Positions 5,506 through 5,516 of a DNA stretch of 5,516 nucleotides are shown piece after piece. The notes below the pieces were generated by a model. It was not told where the DNA came from. It saw nothing but the letters and a program-made list of their open reading frames with translations, and ran no database searches. The stretch lies in contig JACDAS010000201.1 of the NCBI GenBank assembly GCA_013695295.1, forward strand, positions 1 through 5,516, written 5' to 3'. The position numbers and the translations under genes were made by a program. Numbering within the stretch: the first letter of the stretch is position 1; each line of letters starts with the position of its first letter. The DNA comes from Actinomycetota bacterium (GTDB lineage: Bacteria > Actinomycetota > Thermoleophilia > Gaiellales > Gaiellaceae).

Positions 5506-5516
5506 GGTGCTTCCGG

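Overview
The window is very GC-rich, with G or C at most third codon positions, GTG starts, tightly packed genes and little Shine-Dalgarno signal. The fumarase resembles the mycobacterial class II enzyme throughout its core. Together these suggest a high-GC actinobacterium, perhaps a deep branch such as Thermoleophilia. That placement is inference from composition, gene style and remembered family sequences; no search was run.

Left part (1-3363, + strand): a four-gene unit with touching or overlapping ends. It contains the 3' end of an ABC-transporter ATPase of the branched-chain amino acid (Liv) type, a small lipoprotein of unknown function, a Liv-type substrate-binding lipoprotein (Peripla_BP_6-like), and a large exported protein with a signal peptide and one C-terminal membrane segment. 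The junctions are TGATG (1-base overlap), a 4-base gap and GTGA (4-base overlap), so the genes are probably co-transcribed and translationally coupled. The permeases and the rest of the ATPase would lie upstream. The two unrecognised exported proteins are the most unusual part of the window: they suggest an uptake system with extra cell-surface components. The last one ends in a PEPSG-plus-hydrophobic tail that recalls PEP-CTERM sorting signals but lacks the basic end.

Middle part (3364-5004, + strand): a 66-residue zinc-ribbon protein, a 7-bp perfect hairpin, and fumC, the class II fumarase of the TCA cycle. fumC seems to be leaderless: a TAGACT -10 element sits exactly 7 bases before its GTG. 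Its N-terminus is about 11 residues shorter than that of E. coli FumC.

Right part (5005-5516): a small secreted protein on the - strand, convergent with fumC (19 bases between the stops), with a plausible promoter just ahead of its ATG. The last 110 bases are an intergenic region that also holds a near-consensus + strand promoter (TTGACA-16-TATAAC) driving something beyond the window. I saw no RNA genes, mobile elements, CRISPR arrays or defence genes.
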